From positions 1 to 61,792 of the forward strand of contig JBAXGW010000021.1 in the NCBI GenBank assembly GCA_037139195.1: a stretch of DNA of 61,792 bases. The letters are read 5' to 3'. Source of the stretch: JBAXGW01 sp037139195 (GTDB taxonomy: Bacteria > Bacteroidota > Bacteroidia > Bacteroidales > JAHJDW01). The position numbers and the translations under genes are program-made. Below are positions 42,440 through 52,500 of the stretch, piece by piece (the stretch's first letter is position 1; the number at the start of each line of letters is the position of its first letter). The notes beneath the pieces are model-generated. The model made no database searches. It had not been told where the DNA came from and worked only from the letters and a program-made list of their open reading frames with translations.

Positions 42440-44962
42440 ATGAAACAAAAAAAACTATTAATCAGTGCTTTACTTGGTCTTGCACTACCGTTAGCGTCAA
42501 AAGCGAGCGAGGCTGATTTAAAAATTCCTCAAGGAGTGCATGATGCTCATATCTTGTATTGGGGTTTTGCAGTAACAATTTTAGGATTGCTATTCGGACT
42601 TTATCAATTTATGAAAGTAAAAAAACTACCCGCACACAGCTCAATGCTTGAAATTGGCGACGTTATTTACAAAACATGTTCGGCTTACCTTAAACAACAA
42701 GGTAAATTCTTGGCTATTTTATTTATTTTTATTGGTGCAGCTGTTGCTGGCTATTTTGGATTTTTAAATCCAATTGGCGAAACAGCTGGTGAAAGATTAG
42801 GGAGCGTATCTTTAATTATCTTATGGACAATCATTGGTATTTTGGGTTCTTATGCAGTTGCTGCTTTTGGTATTCGCATGAATACATTAGCTAATGCACG
42901 TATGGCATTTGCTGCTTTAAAAAGAAATCCTTTACATTTATTAAATATACCATTAAATGCAGGTATGAGTATTGGTGTTGTATTAATTTGTGTTGAATTA
43001 ATATTAATGCTTATCATCTTGCTTTTCATGCCAACAAATTTGGCGGGTGCTTGTTTTATTGGTTTTGCTATTGGCGAATCATTAGGAGCTTCTGCACTTC
43101 GTATTGCTGGTGGTATTTTTACAAAAATTGCTGACATAGGCTCGGATTTAATGAAAGTTGTTTTCAAAATTGGTGAAGACGACCCTCGTAATCCTGGTGT
43201 TATTGCTGACTGTACTGGCGACAATGCCGGTGACTCTGTTGGACCAACTGCTGATGGCTTTGAAACTTACGGTGTAACTGGCGTAGCTCTCATCTCGTTT
43301 ATTCTTTTAGCTGTTGGTGGAACCGCTTTAGGCATGACAGATGCAATCACTGAATCATTAAAAGTTGATTTATTAGTTTGGATTTTCGTAATGCGTATCC
43401 TTATGATTGCTACCTCTGTGGTTGCTTTCTACATAAATGGATTCTTAAGTACTGCAAAATATGGTGGCAAAGAAGATCTTGATTTTGAAGCTCCATTAAC
43501 AAATTTAGTTTGGATTACATCAATTCTTTCTATCATTGTTACTTATGCAGCTAGCTACGTTATGATTCCTGATTTAAATGGCAATACTGATATGTGGTGG
43601 ATTCTTTCAACAATTATCAGTTGTGGAACTATCGGTGGTGCTTTGATTCCTGAATTTACAAAAATGTTTACTTCTCCTAAATCGGCTCACGTACAAGAAG
43701 TTGTAAGTGCTGGTAAAGAAGGTGGAGCTTCATTAGTAATCCTTTCTGGTTTAGTTGCTGGTAACTTTAGCGCAATTTGGACTGGCCTAGTATTCTTCGT
43801 ATTAATGTTTGTTGCATATTTTGCAAGTACATTTGGCTTAGATGCATTTATGATATATCCTTCAATTTTTGCTTTTGGTTTGGTTGCTTTTGGTTTATTA
43901 GGTATGGGACCAGTAACTATCGCTGTTGATAGCTACGGACCAGTAACTGATAATGCACAATCAGTTTACGAATTATCTTTAATTGAAGATGTTCCAAACA
44001 TTGATGCAGAAATTGAAAAAGACTTTGGTTTCAAACCAGATTGGGAAAAATCTAAATATTACCTTGAAGCTAACGACGGCGCAGGTAATACATTTAAAGC
44101 TACAGCTAAACCTGTATTAATTGGAACTGCTGTTGTGGGTGCTACTACCATGATTTTCTCTTTAATTCTTATGATTAACAAATCTACAGGCGTTGCTCCT
44201 GAGTTAATCTTAAACTTATTAAACCCATTTACAGTTTTAGGATTTATCCTTGGTGGTGCTGTTATTTATTGGTTCACTGGCGCTTCTATGCAAGCAGTTA
44301 CAACTGGTGCTTACAGAGCGGTTGAATATATCAAAAAGAATATCAACTTAGACCCTAACGCTCCTAAAAAAGCAGACATAAATGCTTCTATCAAAGTTGT
44401 TGAAATCTGTACACAATACGCTCAAAAAGGTATGTTTAACATATTTATCGGCATATTCTTTTTCGCATTAGCATTTGCATGTTTTGCTGCACCTAAGGGT
44501 TTAACTACTGAATTGGTTGAAAGCTTAAAAACTCTTCAAGGTGCTGATTTAGCTGCTGCTACTGCAAAAGTTGTTAAATTCTCTCAACCATTATCATTAT
44601 TTATTGGGTACTTATTATCAATCGCTGTATTTGGTTTATTCCAAGCAATCTTCATGGCTAACGCTGGTGGAGCGTGGGATAACGCTAAAAAAGTGGTTGA
44701 AGTTGACCTTAAAATGAAGGGCACTCCATTACACGATGCATCAGTTGTTGGCGATACTGTTGGCGATCCATTTAAAGATACTTCATCTGTAGCTCTTAAT
44801 CCAATTATCAAGTTTACAACCTTATTTGGTTTATTAGCAATGGAAATTGCAATTGCCCCTTCATTCAGAGACGTTGCTCCAATAGCAGGTGTTGCATTCT
44901 TTATTATTGCTTTGGTATTTGTATGGCGTTCGTTCTATAAAATGAGAATTTCAAGCAAGTAA
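42440..44962 (+). CDS. hppA: Membrane-bound ion-translocating pyrophosphatase
   Basis: An 840-residue integral membrane enzyme with about 16 hydrophobic helices that couples PPi hydrolysis to H+ or Na+ export. The substrate site is clear: GEDDPRNPGVIADCTGDNAG, then a second acidic cluster near the C-terminus (GGAWDNAKK, VGDTVGDPFKDTSS). The variant DNAGDSVGPTADGFETYG is that of the Bacteroidota/Verrucomicrobia branch, some members of which pump both Na+ and H+. A Lys in GNTFKA sits where potassium-independent enzymes carry Lys, but I could not align this safely. The first 22 residues may be a signal peptide. It has its own promoter and terminator. Confidence 0.93.
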   Translation: MKQKKLLISALLGLALPLASKASEADLKIPQGVHDAHILYWGFAVTILGLLFGLYQFMKVKKLPAHSSMLEIGDVIYKTCSAYLKQQGKFLAILFIFIGAAVAGYFGFLNPIGETAGERLGSVSLIILWTIIGILGSYAVAAFGIRMNTLANARMAFAALKRNPLHLLNIPLNAGMSIGVVLICVELILMLIILLFMPTNLAGACFIGFAIGESLGASALRIAGGIFTKIADIGSDLMKVVFKIGEDDPRNPGVIADCTGDNAGDSVGPTADGFETYGVTGVALISFILLAVGGTALGMTDAITESLKVDLLVWIFVMRILMIATSVVAFYINGFLSTAKYGGKEDLDFEAPLTNLVWITSILSIIVTYAASYVMIPDLNGNTDMWWILSTIISCGTIGGALIPEFTKMFTSPKSAHVQEVVSAGKEGGASLVILSGLVAGNFSAIWTGLVFFVLMFVAYFASTFGLDAFMIYPSIFAFGLVAFGLLGMGPVTIAVDSYGPVTDNAQSVYELSLIEDVPNIDAEIEKDFGFKPDWEKSKYYLEANDGAGNTFKATAKPVLIGTAVVGATTMIFSLILMINKSTGVAPELILNLLNPFTVLGFILGGAVIYWFTGASMQAVTTGAYRAVEYIKKNINLDPNAPKKADINASIKVVEICTQYAQKGMFNIFIGIFFFALAFACFAAPKGLTTELVESLKTLQGADLAAATAKVVKFSQPLSLFIGYLLSIAVFGLFQAIFMANAGGAWDNAKKVVEVDLKMKGTPLHDASVVGDTVGDPFKDTSSVALNPIIKFTTLFGLLAMEIAIAPSFRDVAPIAGVAFFIIALVFVWRSFYKMRISSK

Positions 44963-44993
44963 TCATCCGAAAAGAATTAAGTATTATAGCAAG

Positions 44994-45027
44994 AAAACCG
45001 TTGGGAATATTCTCAACGGTTTTTTTA
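44994..45027 (+). terminator. Terminator of hppA
   Basis: AAAACCGTTG and CAACGGTTTT form a 10-bp stem around a short loop, followed by a T tract, 31 nt after the hppA stop codon. Confidence 0.9.
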
Positions 45028-45128
45028 TTTTGAATCAAACGTGTTAACAGCTGTAGTTCATTAGGTTTTTTTTGGTTTTTCAGAAATTGGCTTTAATGCT
45101 AGCAGCAATTTTGCTGTTGATTAAATTC

Positions 45129-45830
45129 TCAAATTTTTAATCGCGTACGCAAACTAATCATTTCATGTTTTGCTTCACTTTTCGACATACCTCTTTCAAC
45201 TAAATCTTTTATCCATGCATTGACAGATTGTTTATGTCTTTTATAAGTTTCTTCTATGTCATTAGGAAACGCTGAATGCTTGTTTAACTCTTTTAATGTC
45301 TTGGAATAGAATAATTTAGGCAAAATAAATTTTATCCTTTGCAAACTATCTTTATAATATTTTTTATTTGTACAATTTGAAATACCAATTAACTTAATAC
45401 ACTTAGAATTAGTTTGAGTATCAAACAGACATACTTCATTAAAGCTATTATCCTCAAATGAGGTAAACCAACCAAAAATATTATAGTTGTCAAAGAGCTT
45501 ACGCACGAATTTGTTGCGTCTATTTATATCCCAATGCTTAATGTCAAGGGCTGTATAACTTTGATTGTTGTCTAATGGAAAAATACTGTTGTAAATTGCA
45601 GGTAAAGCAGAAACTCCAATAGAATCGACGGTAATGTAATCTATTGCAAAAACAACTTGAATATCGATTGTCGTCCTCCATATTTGTATTGTATCGTTCC
45701 ATACTGCAGCATCAGAATGAGAAGTTGCAAAAAACATACAATCACAATAATTAGAATCATTGTGTCCCCGATATAGTAGAGTGCTTTTTGGAATAATACA
45801 ATAGCCATATATTTCAGTTAGATTTCTCAA
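45129..45830 (-). CDS. Unknown protein with ADP-ribosyltransferase-like motifs
   Basis: A 233-residue protein that I do not recognise by family. The N-terminal half has LLYRGH followed by MFFATSHSDAAVW. Farther on comes FEDNSFNEVCLFD. Together these resemble the Arg / Ser-Thr-Ser / Glu motif order of ADP-ribosyltransferase folds; this is an inference from motifs only. The C-terminal 50 residues are helical and charged. It has no signal peptide. The only long start is TTG (a stop lies two codons upstream), and the first ATG would remove the YRG motif, so N-terminal truncation is possible. No immunity-like partner is adjacent. Confidence 0.6.
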   Translation of the reverse strand: MRNLTEIYGYCIIPKSTLLYRGHNDSNYCDCMFFATSHSDAAVWNDTIQIWRTTIDIQVVFAIDYITVDSIGVSALPAIYNSIFPLDNNQSYTALDIKHWDINRRNKFVRKLFDNYNIFGWFTSFEDNSFNEVCLFDTQTNSKCIKLIGISNCTNKKYYKDSLQRIKFILPKLFYSKTLKELNKHSAFPNDIEETYKRHKQSVNAWIKDLVERGMSKSEAKHEMISLRTRLKI

Positions 45831-45904
45831 ATTTTATGTTTTCTATTTAACCTGACTTGTATTTCCTAAAACAGTTCTTTATTTATATTCCAAATTTGCC
45901 AAAC

Positions 45905-47539
45905 CTACCTCACCCCCACATTTACATTATTAAAGCTCGATATATCAATCACTTCCTGAACATCATTATCAAAAGTAATTATAACACTGTCGCCAATATT
46001 TGTAATTGGCAATTCACTGGAGATTTGTGATGATCCAATAAAAATATTGTTTTTATCTTTTAAAGTGAAGTAATAATAGCTGTTTCCATTTTTCGAATCA
46101 CTGTTTATTCTAGTAATAACAGATGAAAGTGAAACTTTTTGTGTTTGATTTTTTACATTCAACTTATTTCCGGCCATATTATATGCATTTTTAAACGACA
46201 TCAAGGTTTCTCTTAATGTATTGCCAACTCCAACAATGGTATAATCTTCAATTGCTACCATAGCAAACATTTTCACTAACCCGCCTTTGTCTTTAAGCGT
46301 CATTACATAAGTTGGAATATTATTGATATTATAAGGTATTGGCAAAGACGAACTGTAGCCTTTTTCCTGAACTTTTCCAATTGCCGAATTTTGAGCAGCA
46401 AATTCAGTTGCTCCACTTTGCTTGTACCAAACTGCTTGTTTTGTTCGTGTATCTACTAGCACAAAGCCAACGGTAGCTTCATCAGCACCAACCGAAGTTA
46501 ATCCTGTGTACCAATACGATTTATTATTTTCGCCATATACTAATGTAACGCCTTCTGTAATTTGCAATTTGTTTTCGTTTGAAAAATTCCAAAAACCTTT
46601 TACATATTGTCCCCAATCATTTAGTTGACTTTCTACAAACTGATTTGGCTGAATTCGGTCAATCCATAATGGAGCATCTTTTATAGCGTACTCTTTTATT
46701 TCGCCAGTTTTAACATCAACAACAACAACACCTGTAGCATTATCGCCATTAAAACCAATCGATTTTTCATATTTTGTTACCACCCAATATGGTCGGCCTT
46801 CATCATTAATTTCGAATGAATAATCGGTCAAACCAACTGTGCAGTAGCCTTTAAAATATAAATAACGCTCTAGGTTGCTTAAAAAATAAGCTTCTGACTG
46901 ATATTTTATTCTAATATCTTCGCCATTAACTTTCTGAACCAATCTAACATCTCGTTCATTAGTTGCAGAAACCATAACGTAGCCATTTGTTCCTTCGCTA
47001 TTTTTTTGCCATTTGAAAAATCCAGAATGCAACAAAGGTGCAACCCAAAACAATTCGTCTTTAACTTTTTGTATGTTAAATGTGCCAAGTACTATTTGAC
47101 TTCCCAATGCGGGCTGTGCTCCAAGCACTTTATCGCCTAATAATTTTGCTAATGACTCGTCAACTACTCTTATTTTTTCGATTGAAATTGGAGGTATGTG
47201 TTTTGACAATTCATCGCCTGATTCTACTTTTCCAATTAAATCGCGATATTTATCACTGTGAAAAATTGGCCAAGAGGTTACAGCAGGAAGAACAATAATA
47301 TAAAATAAAATAATGAAAATGGCTATAAAATAACCTTTACTAATTCCTGTTTTCACAAATACCGGCTTAGGATTATTGAAATCAATGGGCATTCGGAAGT
47401 TTAATAAAAGCCAAACAATTATTAAAAAAAGCAAAAGCACAGGAACCCCATAAAACCCATAATTAATAACAGGCAAATTGATGAATACTGCAACAAATCC
47501 GATAATTAGGACTAGTACAACTTGAAAAATCTTTTTCAT
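45905..47539 (-). CDS. Uncharacterised membrane protein with PepSY-like repeats
   Basis: A 544-residue protein with two N-terminal membrane helices (about residues 5-45) and another at about 70-90. A large extracytoplasmic part follows with two similar segments, GVVVVDVKTGEIKEY and VGFVLVDTRTKQAVWY, that resemble PepSY-type units. A C-terminal small beta domain resembles an OB fold (FTLKDKNNIFIGSSQISSEL). Similar proteins have been labelled as cell-shape-related, but I cannot support a function. It is not in a clear operon: the next gene on the minus strand is the ART-like gene, 74 nt downstream. Confidence 0.65.
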   Translation of the reverse strand: MKKIFQVVLVLIIGFVAVFINLPVINYGFYGVPVLLLFLIIVWLLLNFRMPIDFNNPKPVFVKTGISKGYFIAIFIILFYIIVLPAVTSWPIFHSDKYRDLIGKVESGDELSKHIPPISIEKIRVVDESLAKLLGDKVLGAQPALGSQIVLGTFNIQKVKDELFWVAPLLHSGFFKWQKNSEGTNGYVMVSATNERDVRLVQKVNGEDIRIKYQSEAYFLSNLERYLYFKGYCTVGLTDYSFEINDEGRPYWVVTKYEKSIGFNGDNATGVVVVDVKTGEIKEYAIKDAPLWIDRIQPNQFVESQLNDWGQYVKGFWNFSNENKLQITEGVTLVYGENNKSYWYTGLTSVGADEATVGFVLVDTRTKQAVWYKQSGATEFAAQNSAIGKVQEKGYSSSLPIPYNINNIPTYVMTLKDKGGLVKMFAMVAIEDYTIVGVGNTLRETLMSFKNAYNMAGNKLNVKNQTQKVSLSSVITRINSDSKNGNSYYYFTLKDKNNIFIGSSQISSELPITNIGDSVIITFDNDVQEVIDISSFNNVNVGVR

Positions 47540-47670
47540 TTTAACTATTTTATATATTAGAAAACAAATATAGTAGTTCTTACATAAATAATTGTGATTA
47601 TAATAAATTAATTGTAATATTACAATCTGAAAATTAAATATACAAACTCATTAATAATGTTACTTAATAT

Positions 47671-48021
47671 ATGAAAACAATTATCTTACTAGTATTTGCA
47701 TGTGTATTTTCATTAGCTTGTCAGGCTCAATGCTGCCCAAGCAAGCAAGGATGCACTAAATCTATAATGAAACCTTTAAGTTTAAATTCGCTTCAAAAAG
47801 TGGAAATTAATACAATAAAGCTCCCAAATTACACATTAAACATTAATAAATCTTCTCGTTTTACACTCTTTCACGACACAATAGAACGCAAATTGGTGCT
47901 ATATGATAATTGCAAGAAAGTGTATTGGCAAAACGACCCAATAAGACCTTACAATACTGTTGAAAACACATTAGTATTAGGTTCGATAAATTATTTGATT
48001 CTGCTATTTGATAAGAAATAA
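47671..48021 (+). CDS. Small secreted Cys-rich hypothetical protein
   Basis: A 116-residue protein that I do not recognise. A signal peptide (to about residue 20) is followed by a Cys cluster CQAQCCPSKQGC. The first Cys could also be a lipobox (SLAC). The rest is a short beta-rich region with LVLYDNCKKVYWQNDP. Metal or redox binding by the cysteines is only a guess. It stands alone between a divergent gene and a 320-nt gap. Confidence 0.6.
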   Translation: MKTIILLVFACVFSLACQAQCCPSKQGCTKSIMKPLSLNSLQKVEINTIKLPNYTLNINKSSRFTLFHDTIERKLVLYDNCKKVYWQNDPIRPYNTVENTLVLGSINYLILLFDKK

Positions 48022-48341
48022 CAGGAAATTAAATACCTCTCATTCATCTTTCTTCGTAAAATAATTTGTAATTTTGAACCTCAATTAGGTGCAGTCCATA
48101 ATAAGTTGTTCATTTTTTGTTAAATGAAATTTTTATTTACAGATGACTGTTGTTAATAGGATTGCGACGATTAATAAGATTAAATATTACTTATTTGTTA
48201 TATTTTATTGCTTATGTGTTCTTTTGATTAAACTTTTGTTTGATTTATAAGTCAAAGGACTTAGCAAATATTTTACGCAAAAAAATATAGTTTTAATACT
48301 TGATAACAAACACTTTACTTTGAAGATTATTTAATAAACTC
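48022..48341. other. Intergenic region upstream of the RND operon
   Basis: This 320-nt AT-rich gap probably holds the promoter and operator of the efflux operon. The only box-like match is TAATTTTG at 48069-48076, with no -33 partner and rather far from the start codon. I see no gene for a regulator and no clear palindrome. Confidence 0.45.
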
Positions 48342-49379
48342 ATGAAACACTACAAAACCATAACAATACTATTATTCGCTTTTGTATTATTTTCTTGCAA
48401 GCAAAAGGATAATAAGAAAAAAGAAAAACCACCAGTTGTTGTAGATGTTCTGATTGCAGGAAAAATTAATTTCCCGACTAATATAGAGGCAAATGGAACG
48501 GTTCTTTCAGAAGAAATGATTGAATTGCACCCTGAAATAAGTGGTCGTATAACTTATTTGAATATTCCAGATGGTGAATTGGTTGCTGAGGGCTCTGTTC
48601 TTGCTAAAATAAATGATGCTGATTTACAAGCTCAACTAGAACAACAAAAAGTTCAACTCGACCTAGCTTCAAAAACAGAACAACGACTAAAACAATTGCT
48701 AGCAATAAACGGCGTAAACCAATCGGAATATGATGTTGCATTAGCTCAAATGAACACTTTTAATGCAAATATAAAAGTACTAAATGCTCAAATAGACAAA
48801 ACGGTAATAAAAGCACCATTTAGCGGAAAACTTGGTTTAAGAATGGTTAGTTTAGGCGCTTATGTTTCGCCACAAACCACAATTGGCACACTTCAGCAAA
48901 CAGATAAAATAAAAATCGACTTTACCGTTCCCGAATCTTATATTGGCTTGGTTAGTATTGGAAATTCTATTTTTGTACAAACTAACAATGCCAATGAAAA
49001 ACTTGAAGCAATAATTAGCGCTGTTGAACCGCAAATTGATGTTAACACAAAAAACCTAAAGGTTCGTGCTCGCTTAAAAAATGGAACATTAAATCCAGGC
49101 TCATTCGTTAAAGTGTTACTCGATAAAAACAAACAAGGCATTGTTGTTCCATCGAATGCAATAATTCCCGATGCTAATTCGAACCAAGTTGTTTTGATAA
49201 AAAACAAAAAAGCAATATTTGCCAATGTTGAAACTGGAGTAAGAAATGCCGACATTGTTGAACTTGTAAGCGGCGTGAACGTTGGCGATACAATTGTTGT
49301 TAGCGGTGTATTATTTGTTCGTCCAAATTCAGATATAAAAATTAGAAAAGTCAAAAATCAAGCTATTCGGGATTTCTAA
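48342..49379 (+). CDS. RND efflux membrane fusion (adaptor) protein
   Basis: A 345-residue periplasmic adaptor with a lipoprotein signal (Cys at residue 19, LFSCKQK). In order: beta-barrel/lipoyl half (GTVLSEEMIELHPEISGRIT), a coiled-coil hairpin (about 90-140), the second lipoyl half (VIKAPFSGKLGLRMVSLGAY), then a beta-barrel and membrane-proximal domain (LNPGSFVKVLLDK, IVPSNAIIPD). It links the inner-membrane pump to the outer-membrane channel, both encoded directly downstream. A 138-nt gap to the pump gene holds an inverted-repeat element. Confidence 0.95.
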   Translation: MKHYKTITILLFAFVLFSCKQKDNKKKEKPPVVVDVLIAGKINFPTNIEANGTVLSEEMIELHPEISGRITYLNIPDGELVAEGSVLAKINDADLQAQLEQQKVQLDLASKTEQRLKQLLAINGVNQSEYDVALAQMNTFNANIKVLNAQIDKTVIKAPFSGKLGLRMVSLGAYVSPQTTIGTLQQTDKIKIDFTVPESYIGLVSIGNSIFVQTNNANEKLEAIISAVEPQIDVNTKNLKVRARLKNGTLNPGSFVKVLLDKNKQGIVVPSNAIIPDANSNQVVLIKNKKAIFANVETGVRNADIVELVSGVNVGDTIVVSGVLFVRPNSDIKIRKVKNQAIRDF

Positions 49380-49483
49380 AAATTGCTTTTTGGTCGTTAG
49401 ACTTCAATTTTAAAATCTTCACATACCCACGTATGCTTCAGCTTTTAAAACCTAGTCCGCCTAAAAAAATCAAATTTTTAGAA
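49374..49483. repeat. MITE-like inverted-repeat element within the RND operon
   Basis: TTCTAAAAATT (49374-49384) and AATTTTTAGAA (49473-49483) are perfect 11-bp inverted arms around 88 nt. A smaller hairpin CATAC-CCAC-GTATG (49422-49435) lies inside, itself flanked by TTTTAAAA on each side. The left arm overlaps the stop region of the adaptor gene. There is no reading frame in it. It may be a short mobile element or an RNA structure that tunes the two halves of the operon. Confidence 0.5.
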
Positions 49484-49517
49484 GCCCTATATTGATAATA
49501 TTAAAGTAAGCAGCAAA

Positions 49518-52500
49518 ATGAACATATCCGAATTATCGCTAAAACGACCTGTACTAGCCACTGTAATGAATCTTTTCATTATATTATTTGGGGTTATTGG
49601 TTATTATTATTTGGGCGTTCGCGATTATCCTGCTATAGATCCGCCAATTGTTTCTGTTTCCACTTCGTATGTTGGTGCTAACTCCGATATTATTGAAAGT
49701 CAAATTACCGAGCCTTTGGAAAAAGCCATCAATGGAATACCTGGCATACGCACAATTTCTTCATCGAGTTCAGTAGGCAAAAGCACAATAACTGTTGAAT
49801 TTAATTTGAATTCAGACCTCGAAACTGCAGCAAACGACGTAAGAGACAAAGTTAGTCAGGCAGTTAAAAATCTGCCTCAAGATATTGATGCTCCACCAGT
49901 TGTAGCAAAATCGGATGCCAATAGCGAATTTATTATTTTAATGGCAGTTCAAAGTCCTAGCAAAGGACTAATGGAGTTGAGTGAATATGCAGAAAATGTG
50001 CTTCAGAACAAGTTTCAAACCATTCCTGAAGTTAGTGCGGTGAATATCAACGGACAAAAACGTCCAGCTATGCGTATTTGGTTCGAACCCGACAAAATGA
50101 ACGCATGTAATATTGCTTTTAATGATATTACAAGTATTTTGAAAAAAGAAAACATCGAAGTTCCTTCTGGAAAGCTATATGGCAACAAGACCGAGCTAAC
50201 AATTAGAACTTTAGGCCGATTAAATACTGAAAAAGATTTTAGAGATTTAATCATTCGCGAAGATTCGAAAGGCATTATACGACTTGGCGATTTAGCAAAA
50301 GTAGAACTTGGACCCGAACAATACGAGCAAAGCTGGCGATTGAACGGAGTTAGTGGTGTTGGTGTTTCTATCATTCCTCAACCTGGTGCAAATTACATAA
50401 ATATTTCCAACGAATTTAATAAGCGATTAGAAGAAATTAAAAAATCTCAACAAGGCAGTGATATTATTTTTACTACACTAATAGATAACACTCAAAATGT
50501 ACGTCGCTCCTTAAGCGAAGTTATCGAAACTTTATTAATTTCACTGGTATTAGTTATTTTAGTAATATATTTGTTTTTTAGAAGCTGGCTTATCGCAATT
50601 CGTCCACTTATTGATATTCCAATATCACTGATTGCAACATTTTTTATAATGTATATTGCAGGATTTTCTATTAATATTCTGACATTACTAGCAATTGTTT
50701 TAGCTACCGGATTAGTTGTTGATGACGGAATTGTGGTAACCGAAAATATTTTCAGAAAATTTGAACGCGGAATGCCTATTCGACAAGCTGCTTTGGAAGG
50801 AAGCAAGGAAATATTTTTTGCAGTAGTTTCAACATCAATAACATTGGCAATTGTTTTTCTACCTGTTTTATTCTTACAAGGATTTGTTGGCAGCCTATTT
50901 CGCGAATTTGGAATTGTGGTTGCCTTTGCCGTATTAGTTTCTGCTTTTGTTTCACTCACAATTACGCCTGTATTAAATGTTCTTCTGAGCACAAAAAATG
51001 CAAAACATAGTTGGTTCTACCATAAAACCGAGCCTTTTTTCAATAATATGGAAAATGGCTATAAAAACCTGTTAAACAGATTTATACAATTTCGCTGGTG
51101 GGCTTGGGGAATTGTAATTGCTTGCTTGGGTATTATTTTTATATTAGGAAGCACCTTACAAAGCGAACTTGCTCCGCTTGAAGACAAAAGCATGATGCGT
51201 TTTCAGATTACTGGACCCGAAGGTGCAAGCTATAATTACATGACAAAGGCCACCGAAGAACTCGGAAACTATTTAATTGACTCTATACCAGAAGGTGATT
51301 TTACATTTTTCTCAACACCAGGACATAGTGGAACTGGTGTTAATAATGCAAATGGACGATTAGGCATTGTTCCAATTTCGGAAAGAAAAAGAAGTCAAAG
51401 CCAAATTGCAAAAGATATTACAAAAAAAGTAATGCGATTTAATAATATTCGCATCTTCCCAGTTGAAGAACAAACTATTTCAGTAGGTTTGGGATCACGA
51501 GGTGCACTGCCTGTTCAGTTTATTATTCAGAATTTAGATTTCGAAAAATTGAAAGAATTCATTCCAAAATTTTTAGAAGCAGCAAAAAACGATAAAACTT
51601 TTTCAAATGTCGATGTTAATTTAAAATTCAATAAACCCGAAGCTGATATTATTATTGACAGATTAAAAGCTCGGAATTTAGGGCTTACCATAGCCGATAT
51701 TGCCGAAGTTCTTCAAAGCGCCTTTAGTGGTAGAAGACTAGATTATTTTATCATGAATGGCAAGCAATATCAGGTAATATCTCAAGTAAAATTAAACGAC
51801 AGACAGATGCCTCTTGATATTTTGAAACTTTACGTTCGTAATAATAAGGGATTAAATATTTCGTTAGCCGATGTAATTAAAATTATTCCAAATGCCAACC
51901 CTCCTGCCCTTTTTCATTTTAACAGGTACAAATCGGCTACTTTTTCAGCCTCGTTAGCAGATGGAAAAACAATTGGAGACGGAGTTACTGCAATGCAAGC
52001 AATTGCAAAAAGCTTGTTAGATGACACTTTTCAAACTTCACTAAGTGGTCCTTCTCGCGATTACGCCGAAAGCTCTTCAAATATCGCTTTTGCATTCTTT
52101 TTAGCTTTAATATTAATTTATCTTGTTTTAGCGGCTCAATTCGAAAGCTTCAAAGACCCTTTCACCATTATGCTTACAGTGCCATTGGCAATTGCAGGTG
52201 CAGTATTAAGCCTTTGGATATTTGGACAAACAATAAACATATTTTCACAAATCGGGATGATTATGTTGATTGGATTAGTAACCAAAAACGGAATTCTGAT
52301 TGTTGAATTTGCAAATAAAAAAAGAGAATCGGGATTAAGCATGAACCAAGCTGTTGTGGAAGCTTCTGTTCAACGTTTACGTCCAATATTAATGACAAGT
52401 TTAGCGACTTCTTTAGGAGCTTTACCTATTGCATTGAGTTTAGGAGCAGCGGCTGCAAGTAGAATTCCGCTAGGAATTGTAGTAGTTGGCGGACTAATTT

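Noticed and set aside
50492..50992. Long minus-strand frame within the RND pump gene, and similar long frames opposite other large genes
   Set aside because: They are shadows of strongly coding genes, with no recognisable domains.
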